The notes beneath the pieces are model-generated. The model saw nothing but the letters and a program-made list of their open reading frames with translations. It was not told the DNA's origin and did not search any database. The position numbers and the translations under genes were made by a program. 15,993 bases of DNA from an uncultured Prevotella sp. GTDB taxonomy: Bacteria; Bacteroidota; Bacteroidia; Bacteroidales; Bacteroidaceae. Shown here piece by piece: positions 15,911-15,993 of this stretch. Position 1 is the first letter of the stretch; every line of letters starts with the position of its first letter. The DNA is taken from positions 1 through 15,993 of the forward strand of contig CAKMOD010000049.1 of NCBI GenBank assembly GCA_927910885.1, given 5' to 3'.

Positions 15911-15969
15911 AGTACCTTTGTAACTCAATGCAAATCAGATAGTTACAAAACCGCATTGTAAAAGGTACT
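15911..15969 (+). promoter_or_regulatory. Outward promoter inside an inverted repeat
   Basis: TACCTTTG (15913-15920) matches TAnnTTTG exactly and points rightward out of the window. AGTACCTTT (15911-15919) pairs perfectly with AAAGGTACT (15961-15969), and inside it CAATGC (15926-15931) pairs with GCATTG (15953-15958), or GTAACT (15920-15925) with AGTTAC (15941-15946). The -7 box thus forms one arm of a dyad whose other arm lies in the early transcript. It could be an operator. No -33 TTTG is evident, which would fit an activator-dependent promoter. The driven gene is not visible. Confidence 0.5.
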
Positions 15970-15993
15970 TAATTGGACTTCAAAAGGGCGTTA

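Overview
The window looks like chromosomal DNA of a Bacteroidales species, most likely Prevotella or a close relative. The evidence is a SusC/SusD pair, several short lipoprotein signals ending in Cys, AT-rich intergenic DNA, and promoter motifs matching the Bacteroidetes primary-sigma pattern (TAnnTTTG at -7, TTTG near -33). The genus is inferred from protein style and was not checked by any search. No tRNA, rRNA, CRISPR array, transposase or phage gene was recognised.

Left part, plus strand (1-2408). An AT-rich run of about 22-bp spaced repeats and a hairpin precede a small coiled-coil protein of unknown function (208-477). Next is a lipoprotein gene that appears to be broken by a frameshift (624-1444), then a cation diffusion facilitator exporter (1479-2408). 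A perfect 16-bp inverted repeat flanked by A and T runs (2612-2648) separates this block from the convergent minus-strand genes and probably terminates transcription from both sides.

Central part, minus strand (13202 down to 2673). This is the main interest. A strong promoter candidate at 13319-13348 drives a SusC-type TonB-dependent transporter with an STN signalling domain. It is followed, tightly packed, by a SusD-type lipoprotein, a FAS1 (fasciclin) lipoprotein and a small lipoprotein. After a 154-bp gap holding a long-armed inverted repeat come a secreted thioredoxin-fold protein with C-terminal helical/TPR-like repeats and a two-domain M16 metallopeptidase. There are no carbohydrate-active enzymes. 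The set reads as an outer-membrane import complex plus a periplasmic disulfide-reducing and peptide-cleaving pair. My inference is uptake and degradation of a peptide or small protein, possibly a disulfide-bonded or metal-carrying one, rather than glycan use.

Right part, minus strand (14838 down to 13561, and 15718 down to 15035). Two separately promoted outer-membrane beta-barrel genes: a DUF3078-type protein and a porin-family (OMP_b-brl_2-like) protein. At the right edge a plus-strand promoter candidate lies inside an inverted repeat and points to a gene outside the window.
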